This document shows positions 1 through 4,789 of a DNA stretch of 10,420 bases, piece after piece. The notes beneath the pieces were generated by a model. That model saw nothing but the letters and a program-made list of their open reading frames with translations. It searched no databases and was not told the origin of the DNA. The DNA is from Candidatus Shapirobacteria bacterium UBA2283. Lineage in GTDB: Bacteria; Patescibacteriota; Microgenomatia; UBA12405. Every line of letters starts with the position of its first letter. The stretch's first letter is position 1. The stretch is from positions 1-10,420 of the forward strand of contig DDWP01000014.1 in NCBI GenBank assembly GCA_002345725.1, written 5' to 3'. Made by a program: the position numbers and the translations under genes.

Positions 1-371
1 ATACTGTTTCGTCAGTAATGGCGGCCGCGGCAGTATCGGTGGTTAGATCAAGTATGGAACGCAAAGTTGACAGTATCGTCGTGTTTACAGAAACTGGGGC
101 AAGTGCCCGGACAATAGCTCGTTATCGATTGGATGTACCAGTAATTGCAGTGACAGCAAGTGAGAAGGTGGCTGAAGCTATGGCGGTGTCGTACGGAATT
201 ACACCGGTGGTCATTAATATGAAAGGTGGCAAGTTCACTACACCTAAAGTGGTGTTTGACGAATTAGTTAAAAGAGAAATATTAGATAGGGGTGATCTAG
301 TGGTCGTGGTCCATGGTTCAAAATGGTATGGTTTTGGCATGACCAATGCTGTCCAGGTGAGTGAGGTTTAA
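1..371 (+). CDS. pyk: Pyruvate kinase, C-terminal fragment
   Basis: This is the 3' end of a gene that starts before the window; the reading frame is open from base 3 and ends at TAA 369-371. The translated product matches the C-terminal domain of pyruvate kinase, the glycolytic enzyme that converts phosphoenolpyruvate and ADP to pyruvate and ATP in the cytoplasm. Diagnostic blocks are the run VSSVMAAAAVSV, the segment ETGASARTIARYRLDVPVIA with its conserved SAR/TIARYR motif, IAVTASEKVAE, and the terminal GDLVVVVHG. In family structures this domain holds the effector site, while the catalytic TIM barrel is the missing upstream part. The in-frame ATG at 18 is an internal methionine, not a start. 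The stop overlaps the stop of the convergent membrane-protein gene by 4 bases. Identity is confident; the allosteric properties cannot be read from this fragment. Confidence 0.93.
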   Translation, partial: TVSSVMAAAAVSVVRSSMERKVDSIVVFTETGASARTIARYRLDVPVIAVTASEKVAEAMAVSYGITPVVINMKGGKFTTPKVVFDELVKREILDRGDLVVVVHGSKWYGFGMTNAVQVSEV

Positions 372-925
372 AGTATCCTTGACCCGATAACGACACTGCT
401 AATGCCAAATAGATGAGAGATTAAGGAGACCAGTAAAAAACGGGGCATAGTAGTCTGGGAAAGTCCTAAGAGACTGATGCCGAGTTCGTCGGGAAGTGGA
501 GAGGCGAGTACTAGGGCGCCGAGAACTGGCAGTGTCCAGGCAAAGTATTTGGTGTGAATAATCTTTTTTAAATGACTGTGATGCTCTATTTCTTGGTATA
601 TCCGGGAAACTTTTGAGCTAACATTATCTTTGAAAAGTAAAAACATAAGGGCGTCGCAAGTAACGGTGCCTAAACCGGTGATTAATATTAATAAAATTGG
701 ATTAAGAGTGGTAGCTAGATGGACAATAATTAAGCCACCAGCAATAGCGGTAAAAGTAGAGGCAAATAATGCCCCAGCAATAAAGGCAAAAACAAAGGGT
801 AAATTATCAACTAGTTGGCTAAATTGAGAGAAAATTGGGCTTTGGGTGAAAGCGATGACGGCAATAAAGCTGGCGATAAATAAAAAAATATTTCTATGCC
901 GGTGACGGTGGTAGCGGGGATGCAT
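368..925 (-). CDS. Polytopic membrane protein, possibly VTT/DedA-like
   Basis: The 185-residue product is strongly hydrophobic, with about five membrane segments (roughly residues 13-27, 43-66, 76-98, 130-155 and 162-180). A short cytoplasmic-looking link (about 99-129) is rich in charge and histidine. The N-terminus is a striking His/Arg cluster (HPRYHRHRHR). The segment ASPLPDELGISLLGLS (141-156), followed by MPRFLLVSLISHLFG, resembles the P-x-P-x-E...G plus F-x-x-x-x-x-x-x-G pattern of VTT/SNARE-associated (DedA-like) membrane proteins, which act in lipid scrambling or membrane homeostasis. That assignment is inferred from motif shape only. The start ATG lies 22 bases after the stop of the upstream minus-strand gene, so the two are probably co-transcribed; no Shine-Dalgarno site is visible. 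Its stop overlaps that of pyruvate kinase by 4 bases. A plain hypothetical membrane protein is the alternative. Confidence 0.7.
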   Translation of the reverse strand: MHPRYHRHRHRNIFLFIASFIAVIAFTQSPIFSQFSQLVDNLPFVFAFIAGALFASTFTAIAGGLIIVHLATTLNPILLILITGLGTVTCDALMFLLFKDNVSSKVSRIYQEIEHHSHLKKIIHTKYFAWTLPVLGALVLASPLPDELGISLLGLSQTTMPRFLLVSLISHLFGISSVVIGSRIL

Positions 926-947
926 GGTTTATAGAATAACAAAAAAA

Positions 948-1994
948 TTAAAATAGTTCGTATTGCCATTGAGGTCCATATTGACCATAGCTTACAAAAA
1001 GCATACGGTCTGGATATTCAGGTAATTGAGTGAAATATCTTTCACCATTTGTTTGGGAATAATTAGAAGGGCAGATATACGGATCCTCGATATTTTGTCG
1101 GGTGATATCTTTTATTTGAACTTTTCCGTCTTTTTCGATTAATAGACACTTATCTTTTGGATAATTTTTTAGAATTATATTGGTGATAGCCTGATTTAGA
1201 GTTAAGGTAGGGTCTTTGAAAAAAACTTGGATGAATTGGCCGTTAATTTTTCCTTGTGGATCAATATCGTAGTCACCGTAGATTTTGTTGTCGATTTCTT
1301 TGATTTGGTTAAGGCTGTAAACTCTAACTTTGAGTTTTTCTGAGGTGTAGGTGTTAACAACTGATCCATTGCCCCATTTTTTTAATTCGTTGATTATCGA
1401 TGAGTTGTAACTGTATTCATCTGCTTTAGTATTTCCGTCAATTGGTGCGGGGTTATCAGTATTTGGATCATCATGAAATTTCCAAAAACTTTTGTTATCA
1501 ATGTTGATTTTTAATAAATTTCCTGGAGTAGAGGTGTCAACTTCAAATTGGGAAATAGATAGAGTAGAAATTTTTGAATCTGTTTCGATCACATTTAAGG
1601 TGAAGTCGGTAAGATCGTATTCTGTACCACATGATCCTGAGGATTTGATCTTTTTACCGCCAACTCTTTCTAAAGTAAGGCCTGCAGTTAACATAAGCTT
1701 GTCGCCCTCAATTTTCCAGGTACCGTCGATTTGTTCTGTCGTTCGATCACATTTCATTTCGCTGGTGACAAAAGAATAAAAGCCGTCTTCGTAAAAATGA
1801 TATCGATTTGACCAGCCTGAACCCATTGCTGATGTATCTTGCCAGACACCTATTAGTAAATTATTAGGATTTTCTGTTTTGTCTTTTTGAAATAAATTAA
1901 GAGTGATACCGGTGGTGATTAGAATGACAAAAGAACTTAATAATAAAATAAAAACGTTTTTGTTGTTTTTAGCAGATTTTTTCTTCTGTTTCAT
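948..1994 (-). CDS. Membrane-anchored extracytoplasmic protein with lipocalin-like N-terminal region
   Basis: The 348-residue product begins with a Lys-rich stretch (MKQKKKSAKNNKN) and one hydrophobic helix at about 14-34 that lacks a lipobox cysteine. It is best read as an uncleaved signal anchor exposing the rest outside the membrane. Residues about 46-104 (LIGVWQDTSAMGSGW..., then GTWKIEGDKLMLT) resemble the G-x-W strand-turn pattern of lipocalin-like or DUF-type stress domains found on bacterial surface proteins; this is pattern-based. Four cysteines (82, 122, 283, 308) could form disulfides outside the cell. The C-terminal half (about 185-348) is Asn/Asp/Tyr-rich and matches nothing I recognise. 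The gene is first in a two-gene unit with the membrane protein at 925-368. Its start ATG is 7 bases from a GATAAT -10 box and only 31 bases from the divergent gene at 2026. No ligand or enzyme activity can be claimed. Confidence 0.8.
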   Translation of the reverse strand: MKQKKKSAKNNKNVFILLLSSFVILITTGITLNLFQKDKTENPNNLLIGVWQDTSAMGSGWSNRYHFYEDGFYSFVTSEMKCDRTTEQIDGTWKIEGDKLMLTAGLTLERVGGKKIKSSGSCGTEYDLTDFTLNVIETDSKISTLSISQFEVDTSTPGNLLKINIDNKSFWKFHDDPNTDNPAPIDGNTKADEYSYNSSIINELKKWGNGSVVNTYTSEKLKVRVYSLNQIKEIDNKIYGDYDIDPQGKINGQFIQVFFKDPTLTLNQAITNIILKNYPKDKCLLIEKDGKVQIKDITRQNIEDPYICPSNYSQTNGERYFTQLPEYPDRMLFVSYGQYGPQWQYELF

Positions 1995-2001
1995 AATTTA
2001 T

Positions 2002-2007
2002 ATTATC
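2002..2007 (-). promoter_or_regulatory. Predicted -10 box of the extracytoplasmic-protein gene
   Basis: GATAAT on the minus strand ends 7 bases before the ATG at 1994, so transcription would start at or beside the start codon. No good -35 is visible. It lies back-to-back with the plus-strand box at 2022. Confidence 0.4.
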
Positions 2008-2021
2008 ACTACCAATTGAGA

Positions 2022-2027
2022 TATAAT
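2022..2027 (+). promoter_or_regulatory. Predicted -10 box of the YvlD-like gene
   Basis: A perfect TATAAT overlaps the first in-frame ATG (2026). A transcript from it would begin near 2034-2035, exactly at the second in-frame ATG (2035), which suggests the second ATG is the working, leaderless start. The 14 bases ending here (AATTGAGATATAAT, 2014-2027) recur exactly at 8848-8861 before tRNA-Thr. Confidence 0.5.
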
Positions 2028-2373
2028 GAAATATATGGAAACATTAACTAGTTGGATACTTAGGTCTTTGGTAATTTTAGCAACAGCTTACCTGGTGCCA
2101 GGTTTTATCGTATCAGGTTTTACTGGAGCATTAGTGCTGGTATTGGTACTCAGTTTATTTAATATTCTAATTAAGCCATTATTGTTTTTATTGACGTTGC
2201 CAATAAATATCCTAACTTTAGGGTTATTTACTTTTATAATCAATGCGATTGTATTGCAAATTGCCATGAAGGTAGTACCAGGAGTGGAGAGCGATTCATT
2301 TACAACAACTTTAATTGCTTCGATTGTGATGAGCGTTTTGTCGATGGTTGTTGGTGGGTTGGTGGGGAGGTAA
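2026..2373 (+). CDS. YvlD/PF04020 family four-helix membrane protein (phage holin 4-2 like name)
   Basis: The 115-residue product has four membrane segments (about 9-26, 32-49, 51-81, 94-113). It shows the typical core of this family: ...LFNILIKPLLFLLTLPINILT..., then TLGLFTFIINA (46-74), preceded by a VPGF turn. Family members are called phage holin family 4 superfamily IV, or YvlD, in databases; they are widespread chromosomal membrane proteins whose role is unsettled. There is no lysin, tail or integrase gene nearby, so a prophage reading is not warranted. Two starts are possible. The longer form uses ATG 2026; ATG 2035 (112 residues, METLTSW...) fits better, because the TATAAT box overlaps the first ATG. 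The gene is divergent from 1994-948 and probably shares regulatory DNA with it. Its end is overlapped antisense by a doubtful small ORF. Confidence 0.85.
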   Translation: MKYMETLTSWILRSLVILATAYLVPGFIVSGFTGALVLVLVLSLFNILIKPLLFLLTLPINILTLGLFTFIINAIVLQIAMKVVPGVESDSFTTTLIASIVMSVLSMVVGGLVGR

Positions 2374-2496
2374 AACAGAATCTCTTGTTTTAATCTCTTC
2401 TATTAATTGTTCTAATGTATAGATTGGCCTTGTAGCTTGTTGGATAAAGTCTTTGACTAAAGGTGCATTAAGAAATTCGTTTATTCTGTTTTGCAT
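2311..2496 (-). CDS. Possible small protein downstream of DUF2000 gene
   Basis: An open frame starting at ATG 2494-2496 would encode 61 residues (MQNRINEFLNAPLVKDF...). The first 45 residues look protein-like, with alternating charge and hydrophobics and an amphipathic stretch YTLEQLIEEIKTRD. The last part (HQPTNNHRQNAHHNRSN) is low-complexity and lies antisense to the 3' end of the YvlD-like gene, which is what a shadow frame looks like. It starts 8 bases after the DUF2000 stop on the same strand and would fill an otherwise empty 131-base gap. A longer form from TTG 2514 would overlap DUF2000 by 10 bases. No Shine-Dalgarno site or known family is seen. It may be spurious. Confidence 0.3.
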   Translation of the reverse strand: MQNRINEFLNAPLVKDFIQQATRPIYTLEQLIEEIKTRDSVLPPHQPTNNHRQNAHHNRSN

Positions 2497-2504
2497 AGTA
2501 TGTT

Positions 2505-2927
2505 TTAGGACCAAAGTTTAAAACCGTTGGTCAAACTTTTAACAAGGGAGTTTTCGCCAAATATACCAGCACCGAGGTAGGTGAGGTTTTCTTCACTTTC
2601 TCTACTAACTAATTTACTGATTTCATCATCATTTGAGGTTTCAATCATTTCCTTAATAAAGAACATTGATTGAACGTCAGTTTGTCTGGCTTTGGAAGCA
2701 AAGCTGTAGATTTCGGCTTCAGTAGCGGAGAAAGCGATGATGGGATATTGGGTGTTGCGAGGAATATTAATACCATCTTTGGTGACGAAATATTCTCCAG
2801 TATCAAAGCTAGTTCCTAATTTATTACCAAAATAAGCAGAGATATGGGCAACAGTATTTAAGGCTTGCCAAGCAGGTAGTTCCTTATTGACGACGATGGA
2901 AATTCTTTTAGAAAAATCTTGAGACAT
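2505..2927 (-). CDS. DUF2000 family protein
   Basis: The 140-residue product fits DUF2000 (PF09391), small single-domain cytoplasmic proteins with a peptidyl-tRNA-hydrolase-II-like fold and no established activity. The supporting pattern is an N-terminal strand plus helix, KRISIVVNKELPAWQALNT then VAHISAYFGNKLG (8-38) with the conserved A-x-x-x-x-A-H motif (His28). A mid-region strand IIAFSATEAEI (63-73) follows, then a closing glycine-rich strand and helix YLGAGIFGENSLVKSLTNG (117-135). Length is normal for the family. The start ATG follows a short AT-rich leader of about 26 bases from a good minus-strand promoter (TAGACA-N17-TATAAT, 2960-2988) and has no Shine-Dalgarno site. It is transcribed away from the ACT-domain gene, so the palindromic array at 3012-3057 could also affect it. 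Family call fairly sure, function unknown. Confidence 0.8.
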   Translation of the reverse strand: MSQDFSKRISIVVNKELPAWQALNTVAHISAYFGNKLGTSFDTGEYFVTKDGINIPRNTQYPIIAFSATEAEIYSFASKARQTDVQSMFFIKEMIETSNDDEISKLVSRESEENLTYLGAGIFGENSLVKSLTNGFKLWS

Positions 2928-2959
2928 ATAATTTTAATTAATATTTTGAGTACAGGCCG

Positions 2960-2988
2960 ATTATATCGAGGGAAAATGTGAATGTCTA
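2960..2988 (-). promoter_or_regulatory. Predicted promoter of DUF2000 gene
   Basis: Reading the minus strand, TAGACA (2988-2983) and TATAAT (2965-2960) are separated by exactly 17 bases. Five of six and six of six positions match the sigma-70 consensus. The predicted start near 2953 leaves an AT-rich leader of roughly 26 bases, unlike most other first genes here. Confidence 0.6.
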
Positions 2989-3011
2989 ATTTTTGAGGTA
3001 TTTACACGTTG

Positions 3012-3057
3012 TTATACAAGTTGTATAATATTATACAAATTGTATAATATTATACAA
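3012..3057 (+). promoter_or_regulatory. Palindromic operator array overlapping the ACT-gene promoter
   Basis: The octamer TTATACAA alternates with its reverse complement TTGTATAA. Complete 17-bp palindromes lie at 3012-3028 (TTATACAAGTTGTATAA) and 3031-3047 (central base A), and a half-site lies at 3050-3057, all at a strict 19-bp period. TATAAT boxes lie inside the array at 3024-3029 and 3043-3048. TTGTAT (3021-3026) sits 16 bases before the second one, so a bound protein would block RNA polymerase. The array ends 2 bases before the ATG at 3060. The gene product itself is a reasonable candidate ligand (autoregulation), by inference. Confidence 0.75.
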
Positions 3058-3059
3058 AT

Positions 3060-3701
3060 ATGATAAAGATATCAACAATGGTTCAAGATATTATGGAGAA
3101 TGATGATTTGGTTAAGAGTCTAGCTTCAAAAGGGTTGTTGAATTATATGGCTTATGCCAGAAGTATTCAGAAAGAGGTTGAGGAAAAGGCGTTTAAGGAT
3201 ATTAAGTTAGGTTCGATTACAGCGGCGGTAACTCGATACGCTAATAATTTGAAACCGATTGATTTGCCGTCAGAAAGAGATATTCAGCAAATTTCTTTGC
3301 AAACAAATTTGGAAGGGGTGACATATGAACGGTCGGAAGAAGTGTCGAAGAAAATTCAGGCGATTTATAATGAGATAAAAGTTGACAATAAGACCTATAT
3401 CACGATTACGCAGGGGATTAATGAGGTAACAATTATTGCGGAAAAGTCGGTAATTGATATATTCAGACAAAAATTAAAAGAGTATTCGACTATTTATGAT
3501 ATTTCGGAAATAGTAGGAATAACGGTGAAGTTTGGTTTGAAATATATGTCGATTCCGAATTTATTTTATTTACTGATTCGTAAATTGGCTCTGAGGAATA
3601 TCAATATTGTAGAGATAGTGTCCACTGCTACTGAACTGACGTTTATTATCAATAAGAAAAATCTACAAGTGGCTTTGGATCAGTTGCAGAAAGGGTTGTA
3701 G
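3060..3701 (+). CDS. ACT-domain protein, candidate autoregulated transcription regulator
   Basis: The 213-residue soluble product has two parts. Residues 1-64 are helical and Lys/Glu-rich (IKISTMVQDIMENDDLVKSL, GLLNYMAYARSI, GSITAAVTRYANNL) and could form a small helix-turn-helix-like or dimerisation unit. Residues about 112-213 contain a beta-alpha-beta series ending in IVGITVKFGLKYMSIPNLF, IRKLALRNINIVEIVS and ELTFIINKKNLQVALDQL. This is a recognisable ACT fold (strand, helix, strand, strand, helix) like the C-terminal ligand domains of aspartokinases and the archaeal/CPR 'regulator of amino acid metabolism with ACT domain' group. ACT domains usually bind amino acids. There is no kinase domain. 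The start ATG 3060 is chosen because the operator array ends 2 bases before it; the predicted transcript leader is only a few bases. It stops 6 bases before the convergent tRNA-Ser. DNA binding is inferred, not shown. Confidence 0.75.
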   Translation: MIKISTMVQDIMENDDLVKSLASKGLLNYMAYARSIQKEVEEKAFKDIKLGSITAAVTRYANNLKPIDLPSERDIQQISLQTNLEGVTYERSEEVSKKIQAIYNEIKVDNKTYITITQGINEVTIIAEKSVIDIFRQKLKEYSTIYDISEIVGITVKFGLKYMSIPNLFYLLIRKLALRNINIVEIVSTATELTFIINKKNLQVALDQLQKGL

Positions 3702-3707
3702 GAGTTG

Positions 3708-3790
3708 CGGAGAGGATAGGAGTCGAACCTACATGCCATTGCTGGCGCTTGTTTTCAAAACAAGTTCCTTACCATTCGGAGCACCTCTCC
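3708..3790 (-). tRNA. tRNA-Ser(UGA)
   Basis: The minus strand folds as a class II tRNA. The acceptor stem is GGAGAGG/CCTCTCC. The anticodon stem-loop CTTGT-TTTGAAA-ACAAG gives anticodon TGA. A long variable arm has stem GCCA-GCAA-TGGC, and the T arm is GTAGG-TTCGACT-CCTAT. The discriminator is G (3708), as expected for serine tRNAs. The following bases are CAA, so CCA must be added after transcription. At 83 nt it is slightly short for tRNA-Ser. Confidence 0.95.
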
Positions 3791-3802
3791 AGGTTTAAAT
3801 GG

Positions 3803-3811
3803 ATTATAACA
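3803..3811 (-). promoter_or_regulatory. Extended -10 promoter of tRNA-Ser
   Basis: On the minus strand TGTTATAAT (TGn plus perfect TATAAT) ends at 3803. This places the transcript start only a few bases upstream of the tRNA 5' end at 3790. No strong -35 is present, as is usual for extended -10 promoters. Confidence 0.6.
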
Positions 3812-3833
3812 AAAATGAATAGCTATTTTGATT

Positions 3834-3849
3834 TATAATAGTGTAAAAT
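3834..3849 (+). promoter_or_regulatory. Predicted -10 boxes upstream of structured stretch and tRNA-Thr(GGU)
   Basis: Two overlapping candidates point right: TATAAT at 3834-3839 and TAAAAT at 3844-3849. Starts near 3846 or 3856 would put the tRNA-5'-like segment at or near the 5' end of the transcript. No convincing -35 is seen, so confidence is limited. Confidence 0.4.
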
Positions 3850-3855
3850 ATAGAG

Positions 3856-3971
3856 CAATTCGCCCGGATAGCTGTCCGATGCGAGCTACTGCTCGATACG
3901 GACTGGGGATAAACCCCACAGTTGTTTCTACATTGGATTAACTGGTTCGAAAGGCTAGAATTTAACAATCC
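3856..3971 (+). ncRNA. Putative structured RNA or tRNA leader containing a partial tRNA-Thr copy
   Basis: Bases 3856-3873 (CAATTCGCCCGGATAGCT) match the tRNA-Thr flank and 5' end at 3966-3983 in 17 of 18 positions, but no tRNA body follows. Instead there is a two-tier hairpin: GTCCG (3874-3878) pairs CGGAC (3899-3903), and CGAGC (3882-3886) pairs GCTCG (3891-3895) around TACT. A second, GC-rich hairpin follows with GGGG (3905-3908) pairing CCCC (3914-3917). The remaining 50 bases are AT-richer and include GGTTCGAAAGG, which resembles a T-loop but lacks a pairing stem. It may be a decayed tRNA, a 5' leader processed from tRNA-Thr, or an independent small RNA. I recognise no known family. Confidence 0.4.
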
Positions 3972-4044
3972 GCCCGGATAGCTCAGTTGGTAGAGCATCC
4001 CCTTGGTAAGGGGAAGGTCAAGAATTCGAATTTCTTTCCGGGCT
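3972..4044 (+). tRNA. tRNA-Thr(GGU)
   Basis: A 73-nt cloverleaf: acceptor GCCCGGA/TCCGGGC, D arm GCTC-AGTTGGTA-GAGC, anticodon arm TCCCC-TTGGTAA-GGGGA with anticodon GGT, and T arm AAGAA-TTCGAAT-TTCTT. The discriminator is T. The next bases are CAG, so CCA is not encoded. A decoy ORF start (TTG 3987) lies within it and was discarded. Confidence 0.96.
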
Positions 4045-4070
4045 CAGATGAATATGATATATTGGTAATT

Positions 4071-4475
4071 ATGGTAGCGAGAAGTCTTTTACATAAAGAT
4101 CGAGGTGTCCCGAATATAAAACCTTCTACCATTGAAGCAATACTGACGGGAAAAGTAAAAATAGTACCAGTTGATGGGGGAAGTTATTATCAAGAAAAAG
4201 AGATAGGTGGGTATAGATGGTATGGAACATCATATCAGTACGACATAGATGGTTTACCAAAAGGTGTTAATGGAGAATCTGGTACTTGGAATACTCAGCT
4301 GATTGTGTGGACACCAAATCCATTAGTATATTCTGATCTTCGTGGAAGACCACCAGGTATGCAGATTTATATTGCAACGGGTGGGGGAGAAATGGTTTTG
4401 ACGGATAACGAGGAGCACAAAGTGGCTGTCTTTCAAGAAATATCGAGGCAATTAGAAGAAAGTGCAGATAAATAA
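4071..4475 (+). CDS. Small protein of unknown function
   Basis: The frame is open through the preceding tRNA, but the first ATG outside it is 4071, giving 134 residues (MVARSLLHKDRGVPNIKP...). The product is soluble, with no signal peptide or membrane helix. It is notably rich in Gly, Tyr and Trp in its middle (VDGGSYYQEKEIGGYRWYGT, about 38-57), has a PNPLVYSDLRGRPPGM segment (about 82-97), and ends in an acidic-basic helix (EEHKVAVFQEISRQLEESADK). I recognise no family. A TATATT box (4058-4063) ends 7 bases before the ATG, the spacing seen at other first genes here, although readthrough from the tRNA-Thr transcript is equally possible. The TTG at 4062 is an alternative start adding three residues. 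Codon use looks like its neighbours. It is probably a real gene. Confidence 0.6.
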   Translation: MVARSLLHKDRGVPNIKPSTIEAILTGKVKIVPVDGGSYYQEKEIGGYRWYGTSYQYDIDGLPKGVNGESGTWNTQLIVWTPNPLVYSDLRGRPPGMQIYIATGGGEMVLTDNEEHKVAVFQEISRQLEESADK

Positions 4476-4482
4476 TATCTTC

Positions 4483-4511
4483 TTGTGTAAATAGTTAACT
4501 CTGGCTAAAAT
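4483..4511 (+). promoter_or_regulatory. Promoter of small gene 4519-4731 (sufC-promoter-like)
   Basis: TTGTGT (4483-4488), a 17-base spacer and TAAAAT (4506-4511) form a promoter whose 33-base context matches the sufC promoter (4752-4784) at 25 positions. The match includes AACTC just before the -10 and GTG just after it. ATG 4519 is 7 bases beyond the -10, so the mRNA is probably leaderless. Confidence 0.65.
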
Positions 4512-4518
4512 CGTGTTC

Positions 4519-4731
4519 ATGTCAAAATCACCTGCACGAAGTGGTGGGCCTAAAGAAGGTTCAATACTTATTCTTAGAAAACACCCAGATATTAAACCGG
4601 TGTTGGCTATAAGAAATTTGAAACAATATCCTGATGGTCGAATAAGTTTTACTTTGGCGTCGGTAAGTGAGCTTACTCAGGCTGAGTTAGTAGTGGCGAG
4701 AGAAGCGGTCTTACCAGAGAGACTGGCGTGA
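4519..4731 (+). CDS. Small basic protein of unknown function upstream of suf
   Basis: The preferred start is ATG 4519 (70 residues, MSKSPARSGGPKEGSILILR...); GTG 4513 in the same frame would add two residues. ATG 4519 is chosen because the -10 box TAAAAT ends 7 bases upstream, putting the transcript start at that codon. The product has a basic, Ser/Gly/Pro-rich tail at its N-terminus. A compact strand-rich body follows (GSILILRKHP, PVLAIRNLKQYPDGRISFTL, ASVSELTQAELVVAREAV). No membrane segment, cysteine or known motif is visible, so there is no direct hint of Fe-S chemistry. It ends with TGA 58 bases before sufC and its promoter closely resembles that of sufC, so the two may be co-regulated. 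Function unknown. Confidence 0.6.
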   Translation: MSKSPARSGGPKEGSILILRKHPDIKPVLAIRNLKQYPDGRISFTLASVSELTQAELVVAREAVLPERLA

Positions 4732-4736
4732 ACTAG

Positions 4737-4780
4737 TTGACTAATTGGGACTTGTTTAATTGACTAACTCCGACTAAAAT
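4737..4780 (+). promoter_or_regulatory. suf operon promoter with two direct repeats (candidate operator)
   Basis: TTGTTT (4752-4757), a 17-base spacer and TAAAAT (4775-4780) form the promoter; ATG 4790 begins 9 bases after the -10. Two copies of TTGACTAAnTnnGACT lie at 4737-4752 and 4760-4775, spaced 23 bp (about two helical turns) and covering the region upstream of -35 and the spacer. Such placement suits a repressor or redox sensor; the Rrf2-family protein encoded at 10266 is the obvious candidate, by inference. Confidence 0.6.
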
Positions 4781-4789
4781 AGTGGGAGT

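Noticed and set aside
630..827. Basic 65-residue ORF on the plus strand
   Set aside because: It is antisense to the membrane protein gene, and its Ala/Lys-rich composition is the complement of hydrophobic codons.
2026..2373. Phage holin and hence a prophage remnant
   Set aside because: The database name of the PF04020 family is misleading; there are no phage genes nearby and the family is commonly chromosomal.
2372..2391. Rho-independent terminator after the YvlD-like gene (AAAACA...TGTTTT)
   Set aside because: The stem is only 6 AU-rich pairs with an 8-base loop and no following U-run; too weak to call.
3804..3998. Minus-strand ORF over the structured region and tRNA
   Set aside because: It overlaps tRNA-Thr and hairpins and has low-complexity Ser runs; not protein-like.
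3987..4070. N-terminal extension of the 134-residue protein from TTG 3987
   Set aside because: It lies largely within tRNA-Thr(GGU); the first suitable ATG is 4071.
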